Assembly (NCBI RefSeq): GCF_030518795.1
Contig: NZ_CP130427.1
Coordinates: forward strand, 496,001 to 560,000
DNA from: Micromonospora sp. NBRC 110009
GTDB lineage: Bacteria > Actinomycetota > Actinomycetes > Mycobacteriales > Micromonosporaceae
Direction: 5' to 3'
Length of the DNA stretch: 64,000 bases
Both the position numbers and the translations under genes were made by a program. Positions within the stretch are counted from its first letter, which is position 1. Each line of letters starts with the position of its first letter. Below the pieces are notes generated by a model that had not been told where the DNA came from, made no database searches, and saw nothing but the letters and a program-made list of their open reading frames with translations. Below are positions 17,471 to 25,980 of the stretch, in pieces.

Positions 17471-19944
17471 TGCGACCGATGCGACTGGACCTGGCCGGCT
17501 TCACCGTGTTCCGCGAGGAGACCACCGTCGACTTCACCGACGCGGACTTCTTCGCGCTGGTCGGGCCGACCGGCTCCGGCAAGTCGACGGTGCTCGACGC
17601 GATCTGCTTCGCCCTCTACGGCACCGTGCCCCGCTGGGGCGGCACCCGGGGCCTGGCCAACGCCCTGGCACCGTCGGCCACCGAGGCGCGGGTGCGGCTG
17701 GTCTTCGAGTCCGCCGGCGACCGCTACGTGGCGACCCGGGTGGTCCGCCGGGACGGCCGGGGCGCGGTCAAGACCGCCAACGCCGGGCTCCAGCTGATGC
17801 CTCCCGGGTTCGACGTCACCAAGCTCGACACCGGGCTCAGCCCGGACGACCTCGGCGAGGTGGTGGCCGGCACCCCCGCCGAGATGGAGCAGGCGGTGCT
17901 GGCGGCGGTCGGGCTGCCGTACGAGCAGTTCACCAGCTGCGTGGTGCTGCCGCAGGGGCAGTTCGCCGACTTCCTGCACGCCAAGCCGGCCACCCGGCAG
18001 CAGATCCTGGTCAACCTGCTCGGGCTCGGCATCTACGAGGAGGTGCAGAAGCGGGCCACCGAGCGCGCCGGCCAGGCCGAGGCGAAGCTGGAGGCGGTCG
18101 ACAAGATGCTCGGCGGGCTCGCCGACGTCGACGACGCCACGCTGGCGGCGGCGCAGGAGCGGGTCGACCGGGTGCGGGAGCTGGCCGGGGCGGTGGCGGC
18201 GGCCGTACCGGAGCTGGAGCGGGCCCGGGCCACGGCGCGCGAGCAGGCCGCGGCGCTGGCGGCGCTGGATGCGGAGCTGGCGGTGCTGGCCGGGGTCCGG
18301 CCGCCGGACGGGATCACCGAGCTGGCCCGGGCGGTGGCCGCGGCGCGCGGGGCGGCCGACGAGGCCGCGGCGGCCGTCGGGCTCGCCGAGGAGCGCGAGG
18401 AGAAGCTGCGCGGCGAGCTGGCCGGGGCCGGCGACGAGAGCGCGCTGCGGCTGCTGCTCAGGACGCACGGCGACCGGGAGCGGCTGACCGGCGAGCTGGC
18501 GGCGGTGGCCGCGGCGGTGGCCGCGGCGCAGACCGAGCACGACGCGGGGGCCGGGGCGCTCGCGCAGGCCCGGGCGGCCGCCGAGCGGGCCGAGGTGGAG
18601 TTGGACGCGGCGTTCCGGGCGCACGAGGAGGCGAAGGCCACCGACCAGGCGGTGGCGTTGCGGGCGCACCTGGTCGAGGGCGCCCCCTGCCCGGTCTGCG
18701 AGCAGGTGGTCCCCCGGGTGCCGGCGGTGCCCGAGGGGTCGGCGGTGGCCCGGGCGGTCGCGGCCGGCAAGGCGGCCCGGGCGACCAGCGAGGCGGCGAA
18801 GCGGGTGGTGCAGGAGCGCGACGCCGCCGCCCGCGAGCTGGACCGGGTGCTGCTGCGCGCCCGGACCGAGCACGACCAGCTCACGGCCCGGCTGGCCGAG
18901 CTGGACGGGCAGCTCGCCGACGCCGCCGCGCCGGAGACGCTGCGCGAGGCGCTGGCCGAGCACGCCCGGCTGCGCCGCGCGCTGGAGGAGGCGGCGGGGG
19001 CGGTGCGCGCCGGCCGGGACGCGGCCCGCCGGGCCCGGAGCGCGCTCGACGGCGCGCAGGATCGGCTCCGCCGCGCCTGGCGCGACTTCGACGCCGTCCG
19101 GGACGGGCTGGCCCGGTTCGGCCCGCCCGCCGCCGACCGGGAGGACGTGGCCGCCGCCTGGGCGGCGCTGGCCGGCTGGGCCGGCGAGGAGGCCGATCGG
19201 CGGCGGGTCGACCGCCCCGGGCTGGCCGCCGCGGTCGGGGCGGCCGAGACGGCCGCGGGTGAGGTCGCGGAGCGGATCGCCGGGCTCTTCGCCACCGCCG
19301 GGCTCGACTCCGGCGACGACCCGCTGCGCGACGCCGCGGTGGCGGTGGAGCGGGCCGAGGCGGAGCTGCGCCGGCTGGCGGAGCGCCGGGAGCAGGCCGC
19401 CGAGCTGCGCGAGCAGCGGGCCGGTCACGAGCGGGCGGCCCGGGTGGCCCGGGCCCTGGCCGGGCACCTGCGGGCCAACAACTTCGAGCGCTGGCTGCTG
19501 GCCGAGGCGCTGGACCTGCTGGTCGACGGCGCCTCGCGGATCCTGCGGGAGCTCTCGGGCGGCCAGTACGACCTGGTGCACGACAAGGGCGAGTTCTTCG
19601 TCGTCGACCACCACGACGCCGGGCTGCGCCGGGGCGTGCGCACCCTCTCCGGCGGCGAGACGTTCCAGGCGTCGCTGGCCCTGGCGCTCGCGCTGTCCGA
19701 GCAGCTCGCCGGGATGTCGACCACCGCGGCGAGCCTGGAGTCGATCGTCCTGGACGAGGGCTTCGGCACGCTGGACGCGGCCACCCTGGACACCGTCGCG
19801 GCCACCCTGGAGAACCTGGCCGCCCGGGGCGACCGGATGGTCGGCGTGGTCACCCACGTGCCGGCGCTCGCCGAGCGGATCCCGGTCCGCTTCGAGGTCC
19901 GCAAGGACGCCCGCACGGCCCGCGTCGAGCGGACCGGGCTGTGA
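17470..19944 (+). CDS. sbcC: SbcC/Rad50-type SMC ATPase
   Basis: 824 residues, at the short end for SbcC. Walker A is GPTGSGKST (32-40). A long, Ala/Glu/Arg-rich coiled coil is interrupted by the zinc-hook motif CPVC at 407-410, where two molecules dimerise through zinc. The C-terminal lobe has the signature LSGGETFQASLALALAL and Walker B SIVLDEGFGTLD. With SbcD it forms the ATP-gated end-processing nuclease. ATG overlaps the sbcD stop, and its own stop overlaps the next start by GTGA. Confidence 0.95.
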   Translation: MRPMRLDLAGFTVFREETTVDFTDADFFALVGPTGSGKSTVLDAICFALYGTVPRWGGTRGLANALAPSATEARVRLVFESAGDRYVATRVVRRDGRGAVKTANAGLQLMPPGFDVTKLDTGLSPDDLGEVVAGTPAEMEQAVLAAVGLPYEQFTSCVVLPQGQFADFLHAKPATRQQILVNLLGLGIYEEVQKRATERAGQAEAKLEAVDKMLGGLADVDDATLAAAQERVDRVRELAGAVAAAVPELERARATAREQAAALAALDAELAVLAGVRPPDGITELARAVAAARGAADEAAAAVGLAEEREEKLRGELAGAGDESALRLLLRTHGDRERLTGELAAVAAAVAAAQTEHDAGAGALAQARAAAERAEVELDAAFRAHEEAKATDQAVALRAHLVEGAPCPVCEQVVPRVPAVPEGSAVARAVAAGKAARATSEAAKRVVQERDAAARELDRVLLRARTEHDQLTARLAELDGQLADAAAPETLREALAEHARLRRALEEAAGAVRAGRDAARRARSALDGAQDRLRRAWRDFDAVRDGLARFGPPAADREDVAAAWAALAGWAGEEADRRRVDRPGLAAAVGAAETAAGEVAERIAGLFATAGLDSGDDPLRDAAVAVERAEAELRRLAERREQAAELREQRAGHERAARVARALAGHLRANNFERWLLAEALDLLVDGASRILRELSGGQYDLVHDKGEFFVVDHHDAGLRRGVRTLSGGETFQASLALALALSEQLAGMSTTAASLESIVLDEGFGTLDAATLDTVAATLENLAARGDRMVGVVTHVPALAERIPVRFEVRKDARTARVERTGL

Positions 19945-20906
19945 ACGGACCGCGGCTCTTCGTCGACGCGTGGGACCCGGCGTACGGGGCGTCGTTCGAG
20001 GCGGGCGGCGGGGGCGGCCCGGCGGCGCAGAGCAGCGCCCAGGTCGACGCCGGCGTCGAGCTGCCGGCGACCGACTGGCGGGCGATCGGCGTCCGGCGGG
20101 ACGTGCCCGCCCCGGACGTGGTGCTGCTGGTCGACGGGGTACGCCGGATCGACGCCAGCGTCTGGACGGCCGAGGACGACGGGGGCTCGTTTCCCGGCAT
20201 CGCCGCCTCGTACGCCGCCGGGGTGGTCCGCTGCGACCTGGAGCGCGGCGCGGCCGAGCTGGCCGGGGCGAAGGTGGGCCGGGGGCTGTTCACCGCCAGC
20301 CCGTCCGCGCAGGACGTGGTGGCCGGGCCGATCCGCTACCCGGTGCACCGGGTCGGCGGCAGCGGTGAGCTGAGCAAGCTGCCGGCGGCCGTGCAGGCGC
20401 CGCTGACCGCGCTGGAGGTGGCGGTCTCGGACGCGGCGCGGACCGACGGGGACCTGCTGGTGGTGGACGGGCCGCTGCGCAGCCGCCGCCAGTTGCCGCG
20501 CACCCTGGGCTACATCAAGACCCAGCACAGCCAGTACCTGGACGCCCGGCTGACCGCCGTGGTCACCGGCCTGGCCCCGGGTGAGCGTTGCCCGGTGTTC
20601 CGGCTGGGCACCGCGTGGGGCGGCTACTCCTGGTATCTCCGGCTGCCGGTGTCCGGCGGCGCGCCGTGGGCGGGCATCGTCCGGGTGGAGTGCTCGGCGG
20701 AGCTGACCGAGACCGAGGCGATCCAGCTGGCCGACCTGTCCCTGGTCACGCTTCCCCGGTTCGCCTCCACCCCGTACAAGGATCCGCGGGCCCCGCAGAA
20801 CCTGATCCCGATCGCCGGCCTGGAGCGCCGGCTGCGCGGGATGCTCGGCGACGCCCGCCTGCTGCACCGGGTGCTGACCGCGGCGGCCCGGGAGATCCGG
20901 CGCTGA
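19941..20906 (+). CDS. NurA-like protein (candidate 5'-3' nuclease partner of HerA)
   Basis: 321 residues. Motifs recalling NurA (PF09376) are an acidic residue in an N-terminal strand (FVDAWDP, D9), LLVDGVRRID (D65), LLVVDGPLRS (D176), PRTLGYIKTQHS (K193), and RLPVSG...RVEC (E250) after a WGGYSWYLRL strand. The C-terminal helix PQNLIPIAGLERRLRGMLGD fits the region that follows in NurA. This is motif-level resemblance, not an alignment. Context is strong: GTGA overlap with sbcC, in one operon with a HerA-like motor. I infer a nuclease that degrades the 5' strand during end resection; it could instead be a structural partner. Confidence 0.62.
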   Translation: MNGPRLFVDAWDPAYGASFEAGGGGGPAAQSSAQVDAGVELPATDWRAIGVRRDVPAPDVVLLVDGVRRIDASVWTAEDDGGSFPGIAASYAAGVVRCDLERGAAELAGAKVGRGLFTASPSAQDVVAGPIRYPVHRVGGSGELSKLPAAVQAPLTALEVAVSDAARTDGDLLVVDGPLRSRRQLPRTLGYIKTQHSQYLDARLTAVVTGLAPGERCPVFRLGTAWGGYSWYLRLPVSGGAPWAGIVRVECSAELTETEAIQLADLSLVTLPRFASTPYKDPRAPQNLIPIAGLERRLRGMLGDARLLHRVLTAAAREIRR

Positions 20907-21763
20907 TGGGCCGCCGACGCGGCGCCGACCGGGTGGTCGAGCAGGTCGACACCGGGCAGGCCGAACTGGTGCCGGACCCGGACCGGCCGGGTTCCTGGAC
21001 GCTGCTGCTGGACGGCGCCCCGCAGTCCCATGTGGACCTGACGGATCCGACCCACCTGGAGTTCGAGTACGTCCGGCGGCTGGCCGCCGCCGTCGACCTG
21101 GTCGCGCCGCCCGGCACGCCGCTGCGGGTGCTGCACCTGGGCGGGGGCGCGCTGACCCTGCCCCGATATGTCTCCGCCACCCGCCCGGGCTCCACCCAGC
21201 GGGTGTCCGAGGTGGACGGTGCGCTGGTGGAGCTGGTCCGCCGGGCGCTGCCCTGGCCGAGCGACCCGCGGCTGCGGGTGCGGGTGGGGGACGCCCGGGC
21301 CACCCTGACGTCCAGCCGGGACGCCAGCTACGACCTGGTCGTCGCGGACGTCTTCGCCGGCGCCCGCACCCCGGCCCACCTGACCTCGGTGGAGTATGCC
21401 GCCGAGGTGGCCCGGGTGCTCCGTCCCGACGGCTGCTACCTGGCCAACCTGGCCGACGGCCCGCCGCTGCGGCACGCCCGCGCCCAGGTTGCCACGGTGC
21501 GGACGGTGCTGCCCCGGGCCTGCCTGGTGGGGGACGCGGCGGTGCTGCGCGGCCGGCGGTACGGCAACCTGGTGCTGGTGGCGTCCCGGGTGGAGCCGCC
21601 GGTGCCGGAGCTGACCCGGCGCGCGGCCGGCGACTGGTTCCCCGGCCGGGTGGTGGCCGGGGCCGAGCTGGACCGGTTCGCCGGCGGCGCCCCGGTGGTC
21701 CGGGACGCCGACGCCACCGACTCCACCCCGCCACCGCCCGGAATTTTTTCCGTGCGTCGTTGA
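20906..21763 (+). CDS. Spermidine-synthase-like methyltransferase-fold protein
   Basis: 285 residues. LRVLHLGGGALTLPRYVSATRPGS is the nucleotide-binding motif I of the aminopropyl/methyltransferase Rossmann fold. SEVDGALVELVRRAL provides the acidic residue, VGDARATL follows, and YDLVVADVFAGARTPAHLTSVEY is the active-site loop of spermidine-synthase-like proteins. It is a stand-alone cytosolic version. The ATG overlaps the preceding stop (TGATG), making it the last gene of the repair operon, although its role there is unclear. The promoter of the next sigma-factor gene overlaps its stop codon. Confidence 0.8.
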   Translation: MGRRRGADRVVEQVDTGQAELVPDPDRPGSWTLLLDGAPQSHVDLTDPTHLEFEYVRRLAAAVDLVAPPGTPLRVLHLGGGALTLPRYVSATRPGSTQRVSEVDGALVELVRRALPWPSDPRLRVRVGDARATLTSSRDASYDLVVADVFAGARTPAHLTSVEYAAEVARVLRPDGCYLANLADGPPLRHARAQVATVRTVLPRACLVGDAAVLRGRRYGNLVLVASRVEPPVPELTRRAAGDWFPGRVVAGAELDRFAGGAPVVRDADATDSTPPPPGIFSVRR

Positions 21764-21788
21764 TCCGCCGGGCGGACCGCTCCGTATC
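21761..21788 (+). promoter_or_regulatory. ECF-type promoter of the sigma-factor gene (TGATCC-N16-CGTATC)
   Basis: A TGATCC -35 (21761-21766) and CGTATC -10 (21783-21788). The 20 bases 21777-21796 match 18 of 20 bases upstream of the COG4315 lipoprotein gene. The pattern fits the TGAACC-N16/17-CGT consensus reported for the SigL type, indicating autoregulation. Confidence 0.65.
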
Positions 21789-21844
21789 ACCGGGCGGCCA
21801 TGCCCGTGGGGGCCGGCTGATGTCATTGGACACCGGAGGTCTGC

Positions 21845-22543
21845 ATGCATGCGGTGGCGGCCGGCTGGCACGGCGCGGTGGCGAGGCCCGAGTGGATGTT
21901 CGCCCGGGCGCAGCCCCATTCGCGCGCGTCCCGGTCGGGCCGGGGGGTCGACGCCCGCTCCGCGGATCGCCAGAATGATCCGGTGCCGCCGCGACCGGCG
22001 CCCGGGCGCCACCAGGCGACGTCCACCGAGGCGAGTCATTCCGACCAGCTGATCCGGCTGTTGTACGCGGAGCATGCCGGGCCGCTGCTGATGTTCGTGA
22101 TGCGGTTGACCGGTGGGGACCGGCAGCGCGCCGAGGACATCGTGCAGGAGACCCTGTTGCGGGCGTGGCGCAACGCGCACCGGCTGGGCATCCAGGGCCA
22201 GGGCTCGCTGCGCCCGTGGCTGGTGACGGTGGCCCGGCGGATCGCGATCGACGAGCACCGCAGCGAGCAGGCCCGGCCGGCCGAGACGTACGACCGGGAT
22301 CTCACGGCGTTCGCCGAGGCGGACAGCACCGACCGGGTGCTGCGCACGATGACCGTGGCGGACGCGCTGCGCACGCTGAGCCAGTCGCACCGGGAGATCC
22401 TGGTGGCGACCTACTTCCGGGGGCGTACGGTGCCCGAGGCGGCCGAGGAGCTCGGTCTTCCGCTCGGCACCGCGAAGTCGCGCGTCTACTACGCGCTGCG
22501 CGCGCTGCGCACGGCTCTGCAGGAGAGGGGGGTGACGGAATGA
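21845..22543 (+). CDS. ECF RNA polymerase sigma factor, SigL-like
   Basis: 232 residues. Region 2 (LIRLLYAEHAGPLLMFVMRLTGGDRQRAEDIVQETLLRAWRN, given here as family-typical) is at about 70-115 and region 4 (LRTLSQSHREILVATYFRGRTVPEAAEELGLPLGTAKSRV) at about 175-220. I kept the ATG that follows GGAGGT by four bases; this leaves a basic, unstructured 60-residue N-terminal extension, so an in-frame GTG at 21983 is a serious alternative (186 residues). The downstream ZAS anti-sigma gene overlaps by ATGA. Target promoters are proposed at 21761 (its own) and 23470. Confidence 0.88.
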   Translation: MHAVAAGWHGAVARPEWMFARAQPHSRASRSGRGVDARSADRQNDPVPPRPAPGRHQATSTEASHSDQLIRLLYAEHAGPLLMFVMRLTGGDRQRAEDIVQETLLRAWRNAHRLGIQGQGSLRPWLVTVARRIAIDEHRSEQARPAETYDRDLTAFAEADSTDRVLRTMTVADALRTLSQSHREILVATYFRGRTVPEAAEELGLPLGTAKSRVYYALRALRTALQERGVTE

Positions 22544-23322
22544 GCCGGGCAGATCACATGGATGTCGCCGCGTACGCGCTCGGCGTGCTGGACCCGCAGG
22601 ACGCGGAGCGGTTCGAGGAGCATCTCGCCACCTGCTGGGCGTGCGCGGCCGAGTTGGAGACGATGGTCCCGGTGGTCGGCCTGCTCTCCGGCATCGACGG
22701 CGAGACGATGATGGCGCTGGAGCAGACCCACACGGATCCGGCGCTGCTGGACCGGACCCTGATGGCGGTCCGGCGGGACCGGCGGCGGACCCGGATGCGG
22801 CAGCTCTTCGCCACCGCGGCAGCGGTGGTGGCGTTCGGGAGCCTGACCGGGGTCGGCCTCGCCACGGTGTTCGACGACGGCGGGCGGATCCCGCAGGCCG
22901 AGCCCACGTCGAGCGTGCCCGTGCCCACCGCGGCGCCGACCACGTCGTCCGACCCGAACGGCTCGGGCACAGGGGGCAACGAGCACGAGGGCGACGAGCA
23001 CCGGGCGATCGACCCGGGCACCGGGGTGAAGACCTTCATGTGGCTCGCGAAGAAGGAGTACGGCACGCAGATCGACGTGCAGCTGGCCAAGCTGCCCGGG
23101 CCGCGCACCTGCCGGCTGGTGGTGATCCGCAAGAACAACACCAGCGAGGTGGTGTCGACCTGGTCCGTGCCGGGCACCGGCTACGGGACGAACAGTCACA
23201 GCACCCCGCTGGAGCTGAGCGCGTCCACGTCGGCCCCGCTGGACGAAATCTCCAAGATCCAGGTGCAGTCGATCGACGTGGGCGGGATCGCCACTCCGCT
23301 GGTGACGGTGGCTGACATCTGA
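22540..23322 (+). CDS. ZAS-type anti-sigma factor with one membrane helix
   Basis: 260 residues. The zinc-containing anti-sigma (ZAS) motif is seen as HMDVAAYALGVLD...HLATCWAC near residues 6-38 (HisX3CysX2Cys core). A single membrane helix (ATAAAVVAFGSLTGVGLATVF) follows at about residues 90-112, then a Thr/Pro/Gly-rich linker and an extracellular domain of about 110 residues with TCRLVVIRKNNTSEVVSTW. It would hold the upstream sigma factor at the membrane until an envelope or redox signal releases it. The ATGA overlap ensures balanced synthesis. Confidence 0.9.
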   Translation: MSRADHMDVAAYALGVLDPQDAERFEEHLATCWACAAELETMVPVVGLLSGIDGETMMALEQTHTDPALLDRTLMAVRRDRRRTRMRQLFATAAAVVAFGSLTGVGLATVFDDGGRIPQAEPTSSVPVPTAAPTTSSDPNGSGTGGNEHEGDEHRAIDPGTGVKTFMWLAKKEYGTQIDVQLAKLPGPRTCRLVVIRKNNTSEVVSTWSVPGTGYGTNSHSTPLELSASTSAPLDEISKIQVQSIDVGGIATPLVTVADI

Positions 23323-23469
23323 TCCCACGGGGACGGTCGGCGCCGGGCAGCGACGCGCCCGGCGTCGTTTCGGCGTGTCCGGATCGGGTCGCACTCGATG
23401 TCCTCCCCTACGTACCGCGGACCGGATCGGTTCAACGAGTCCACTGTGAAATGGAGCACCTTTTTCTCT

Positions 23470-23498
23470 TCAACCTTGACAGCACGCCGCTCCGTACT
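23470..23498 (+). promoter_or_regulatory. ECF-type promoter of the COG4315 lipoprotein gene (TCAACC-N17-CGTACT)
   Basis: TCAACC (23470-23475), 17 bases, CGTACT (23493-23498). The bases 23487-23506 (CCGCTCCGTACTACCGGGCG) repeat the sigma-factor promoter at 18 of 20 positions, so the upstream ECF sigma factor very likely reads both. Confidence 0.65.
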
Positions 23499-23530
23499 AC
23501 CGGGCGAACTGCCAAGATTGAGGAGGGCAC

Positions 23531-24184
23531 GTGGCACACCTGAAGCGGACGACCGTCATCGTCGCGAGCGCGATGGTCGCACTAACGGCCTGCGCCCCAG
23601 CGGGCTACAACGGGGCGAACTCGAGCGCGGCCGAGCCGGTCGCCGTCGCCGCGGCCGAGCCCACCGCGACGGCCGAACCGGAGGCCACCGCGACCGCGGA
23701 CGCCCCCGCCAACGAGCCGGCCGCGCCCCCGGCCGACGTGCGGCTCACCGACCAGTTGGTCGGCAAGAAGCTGCCCCGGATGGGCCAGGTGGTGACCGAC
23801 CAGGACGGCTGGGTCCTCTACCGCTTCGACAAGGACTCGGCCGACCCGCCGCAGTCCAACTGCGTGGACAAGTGCGCCCAGGTCTGGCCGCCCGCGCTGA
23901 CCGACGGCAACCCCCAGCTGCAGGGCGTCTCCGACGAGAAGGTCGGCACGGTCACCCGCCAGGACGGCACCCGGCAGATCACCATCGGGGGCTGGCCGGT
24001 CTACCGCTACATCGGGGACAAGAAGCCCGGCCAGTGGAAGGGCCAGGGCGTCGGCGGCACCTGGTTCGTGGTCGACACGAACGGCAGGAAGAACCTGACC
24101 TGCCTGCCCACCGGCACGCCGAAGGCGGTCGCCCCGCCGGCCTCGGGCGGCTCGGACAGCGGCGGCTCCGGGTACTCGTACTGA
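23531..24184 (+). CDS. COG4315-type secreted lipoprotein
   Basis: 217 residues. GTG start with GAGGAGGGC upstream. A signal peptide with lipobox ALTAC gives a lipidated Cys at about residue 21; an Ala/Thr/Pro/Glu-rich linker follows to about residue 70. Two copies of the PF03640 repeat are seen: YRFDKD with NCVDKCAQVWPP, then YRYIGD with GTWFVVD, matching the Yx(FWY)xxD motif of COG4315. The family is of unknown function; the paired cysteines suggest a redox or metal role at the cell surface. Its promoter appears to belong to the sigma factor encoded just upstream. Confidence 0.87.
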   Translation: MAHLKRTTVIVASAMVALTACAPAGYNGANSSAAEPVAVAAAEPTATAEPEATATADAPANEPAAPPADVRLTDQLVGKKLPRMGQVVTDQDGWVLYRFDKDSADPPQSNCVDKCAQVWPPALTDGNPQLQGVSDEKVGTVTRQDGTRQITIGGWPVYRYIGDKKPGQWKGQGVGGTWFVVDTNGRKNLTCLPTGTPKAVAPPASGGSDSGGSGYSY

Positions 24185-24291
24185 TCCGACGTCGCCCCCG
24201 GACACGGTGGCCGGTCGCAGCCGGGGAGGGCGCGGCCGGCCGCCGTCGTGACCTGGACGCCCGGCGTAACCGGCAGCGCCCCGCGTCCCGG

Positions 24292-24324
24292 CGCGGCGCC
24301 GGCCCGACCCGGGCCGGCGCCGCG
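24292..24324. terminator. Perfect 14-bp hairpin after the lipoprotein gene
   Basis: Inverted repeat 24292-24305 with 24311-24324, five-base loop, no T-run, in the 239-base space between the COG4315 lipoprotein and the glycosylase gene. Nothing else is recognisable there apart from the next promoter. Confidence 0.65.
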
Positions 24325-24423
24325 GACGTGCCCAGGTCACCCGGCGCCTCTCGGGTCCCGCCCCCGCCGACGCGACGCGGCGGTGTCGCCCGTCACGGCG
24401 GACCCGCGTGGCAGAGTGGCGGG

Positions 24424-25338
24424 GTGACCTCCCCCGCCGCCCGCCGGACGCTGCGCCCACCGGCCGGTTACCGACTGGCCCCGTCGGTGCGCGGGCTCAC
24501 CTTCAGCCCGTACGACCCGTGCGCCCGGGTCGTCGCCGGCACCTTCTGGTGGGCCACCCGCACCCCGGCCGGACCGGCCACCCTCGCGCTGCGCCCCGCC
24601 GCCGGGGAACTCGTGGCCGAGGGGTACGGCCCGGGCGCCGAGCAGGTGGTCGAGCAGGCCGACGGGGTCGCCGGGCTCCGCGACGACCTGACCGGCTTCG
24701 CCGACCTCGCGGCGGCGCACCCGCTGGTGGCCCGGCTGGCCCGGGACCACCACGGGCTGCGGATGCCGGCCACCGGGCAGGTCTTCCCCCGGGTGCTGCG
24801 GGCCGTGCTGGAACAGAAGGTCACCGGCAAGGAGGCGTACCGGGCGTACGCCGCGACCGTCCGGTACTTCCGGGAGCCGGCGCCCGGGCCGCTGCAACCG
24901 CTGCTGCTGCCGCCCACCGCGGCGGCCGTGGCGGCCGCACCATACTGGGTCTTCCACCCGTTCGGCGTGGAGCAGCGCCGGGCCGACACGCTGCGCCGCG
25001 CGGCCGCCGTCGCGGACCGGCTGGAACGCTGCGCCGACGCCGCCGAGGCGACCCGCCGGCTCACCGCGATCCCCGGGATCGGGCCGTGGACCGCCGCCGA
25101 GGTGGTCCGGATCGCGTACGGCGACCCGGACGCGGTCAGCGTCGGCGACTACCACATCCCCAACACGGTGGCCTGGGCCCTCGCCGGCGAGCCGCGCGGC
25201 GACGACGCCCGGATGCTGGCCCTGCTGGAGCCGTTCCGGGGGCACCGCGGCCGGGTCTGCCTGCTGCTGGAGGCGGCCGGCATCCAGGCGCCCCGGTACG
25301 GCCCCAGGGCGACCATCCGCTCGTTCGCGCGCTACTGA
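24424..25338 (+). CDS. DNA-3-methyladenine glycosylase, AlkA/HhH-GPD type
   Basis: 304 residues. The helix-hairpin-helix is LTAIPGIGPWTAAEVV and the catalytic aspartate lies in SVGDYHIPN, as in AlkA. The N-terminal part corresponds to the AlkA beta domain. The enzyme would cut alkylated purines out of DNA to begin base-excision repair. The GTG start lies six bases after CAGAGT, a weak version of the leaderless -10 seen elsewhere. The longer upstream frame runs through the lipoprotein gene and is a shadow. The 3' end overlaps the convergent DUF1990 gene by seven bases. Confidence 0.88.
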   Translation: MTSPAARRTLRPPAGYRLAPSVRGLTFSPYDPCARVVAGTFWWATRTPAGPATLALRPAAGELVAEGYGPGAEQVVEQADGVAGLRDDLTGFADLAAAHPLVARLARDHHGLRMPATGQVFPRVLRAVLEQKVTGKEAYRAYAATVRYFREPAPGPLQPLLLPPTAAAVAAAPYWVFHPFGVEQRRADTLRRAAAVADRLERCADAAEATRRLTAIPGIGPWTAAEVVRIAYGDPDAVSVGDYHIPNTVAWALAGEPRGDDARMLALLEPFRGHRGRVCLLLEAAGIQAPRYGPRATIRSFARY

Positions 25339-25832
25339 GCCGCGCAGAGCCGGCGCAGGGTCCGCCCCAGCCACCAGGCGTAGGCCTGCTGGACGGCCCG
25401 GGCGACCGGCCCGGCCGCGCGCACCCACCAGCGGGCCGGGCGGCTGAACGCGGTCACCTCGAAGAAGACCCCGCCGGCCTCCCGCAGCACCAGGAACGCC
25501 TCCTCGCCGACCTCGGGATGCCCGGGCAGCGTGCCGTAGCCGAACCCGGCCCGGTCCGGCTCCGCCACCGCCCAGACCACCTCGGTGGGGCCCCAGACCC
25601 GTAGCGGCCCGACCCCGAGCCCCGGGGTGACCCGGACCCCCGCCTCCGCGCGCGGCGCCCCGGTGCGCATCACCACGCCCGCCGCCCGGTGCAGCCGCCA
25701 GCCGAGCACCGCCTCCGAGGCGGTCGGGAAGCAGCCGTCCGGCAGCCGGACCCGGTGGCGCAGGTGGTGGTAGCCGGCCGGCAGGCGCCCGTCGCGGGTC
25801 GCCCCCACCTCGGGGTACGTCAGCTCGGGCAC
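25332..25832 (-). CDS. DUF1990 family protein
   Basis: 166 residues starting VPELTYPEVGATRDGRLPAGYHHL, which matches the N-terminus of the DUF1990 family; later segments GYGTLPGHPEVGEEAFLVL, then VFFEVTAFSRPARWW, fit the same family and length. The fold is lipocalin/START-like and the function unknown. GTG start chosen from family length; a TACCCT element about 35 bases upstream could be its -10. Convergent with the glycosylase gene, sharing a few bases of stop region. Confidence 0.83.
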   Translation of the reverse strand: MPELTYPEVGATRDGRLPAGYHHLRHRVRLPDGCFPTASEAVLGWRLHRAAGVVMRTGAPRAEAGVRVTPGLGVGPLRVWGPTEVVWAVAEPDRAGFGYGTLPGHPEVGEEAFLVLREAGGVFFEVTAFSRPARWWVRAAGPVARAVQQAYAWWLGRTLRRLCAAQ

Positions 25833-25980
25833 GGGCGGCCACCTTTCCGGCTGCGGGACACCGCCAGGGTACGGGCGGGACGGGTGGCCCGCCCGACGCC
25901 GGCCCGGCGGCCTGTGGTGGGCTGGCCGGGTGACCGAGCAGGTGACCATCGCCCCGGCCGGTGTCCCGGACGCCGGCGGG

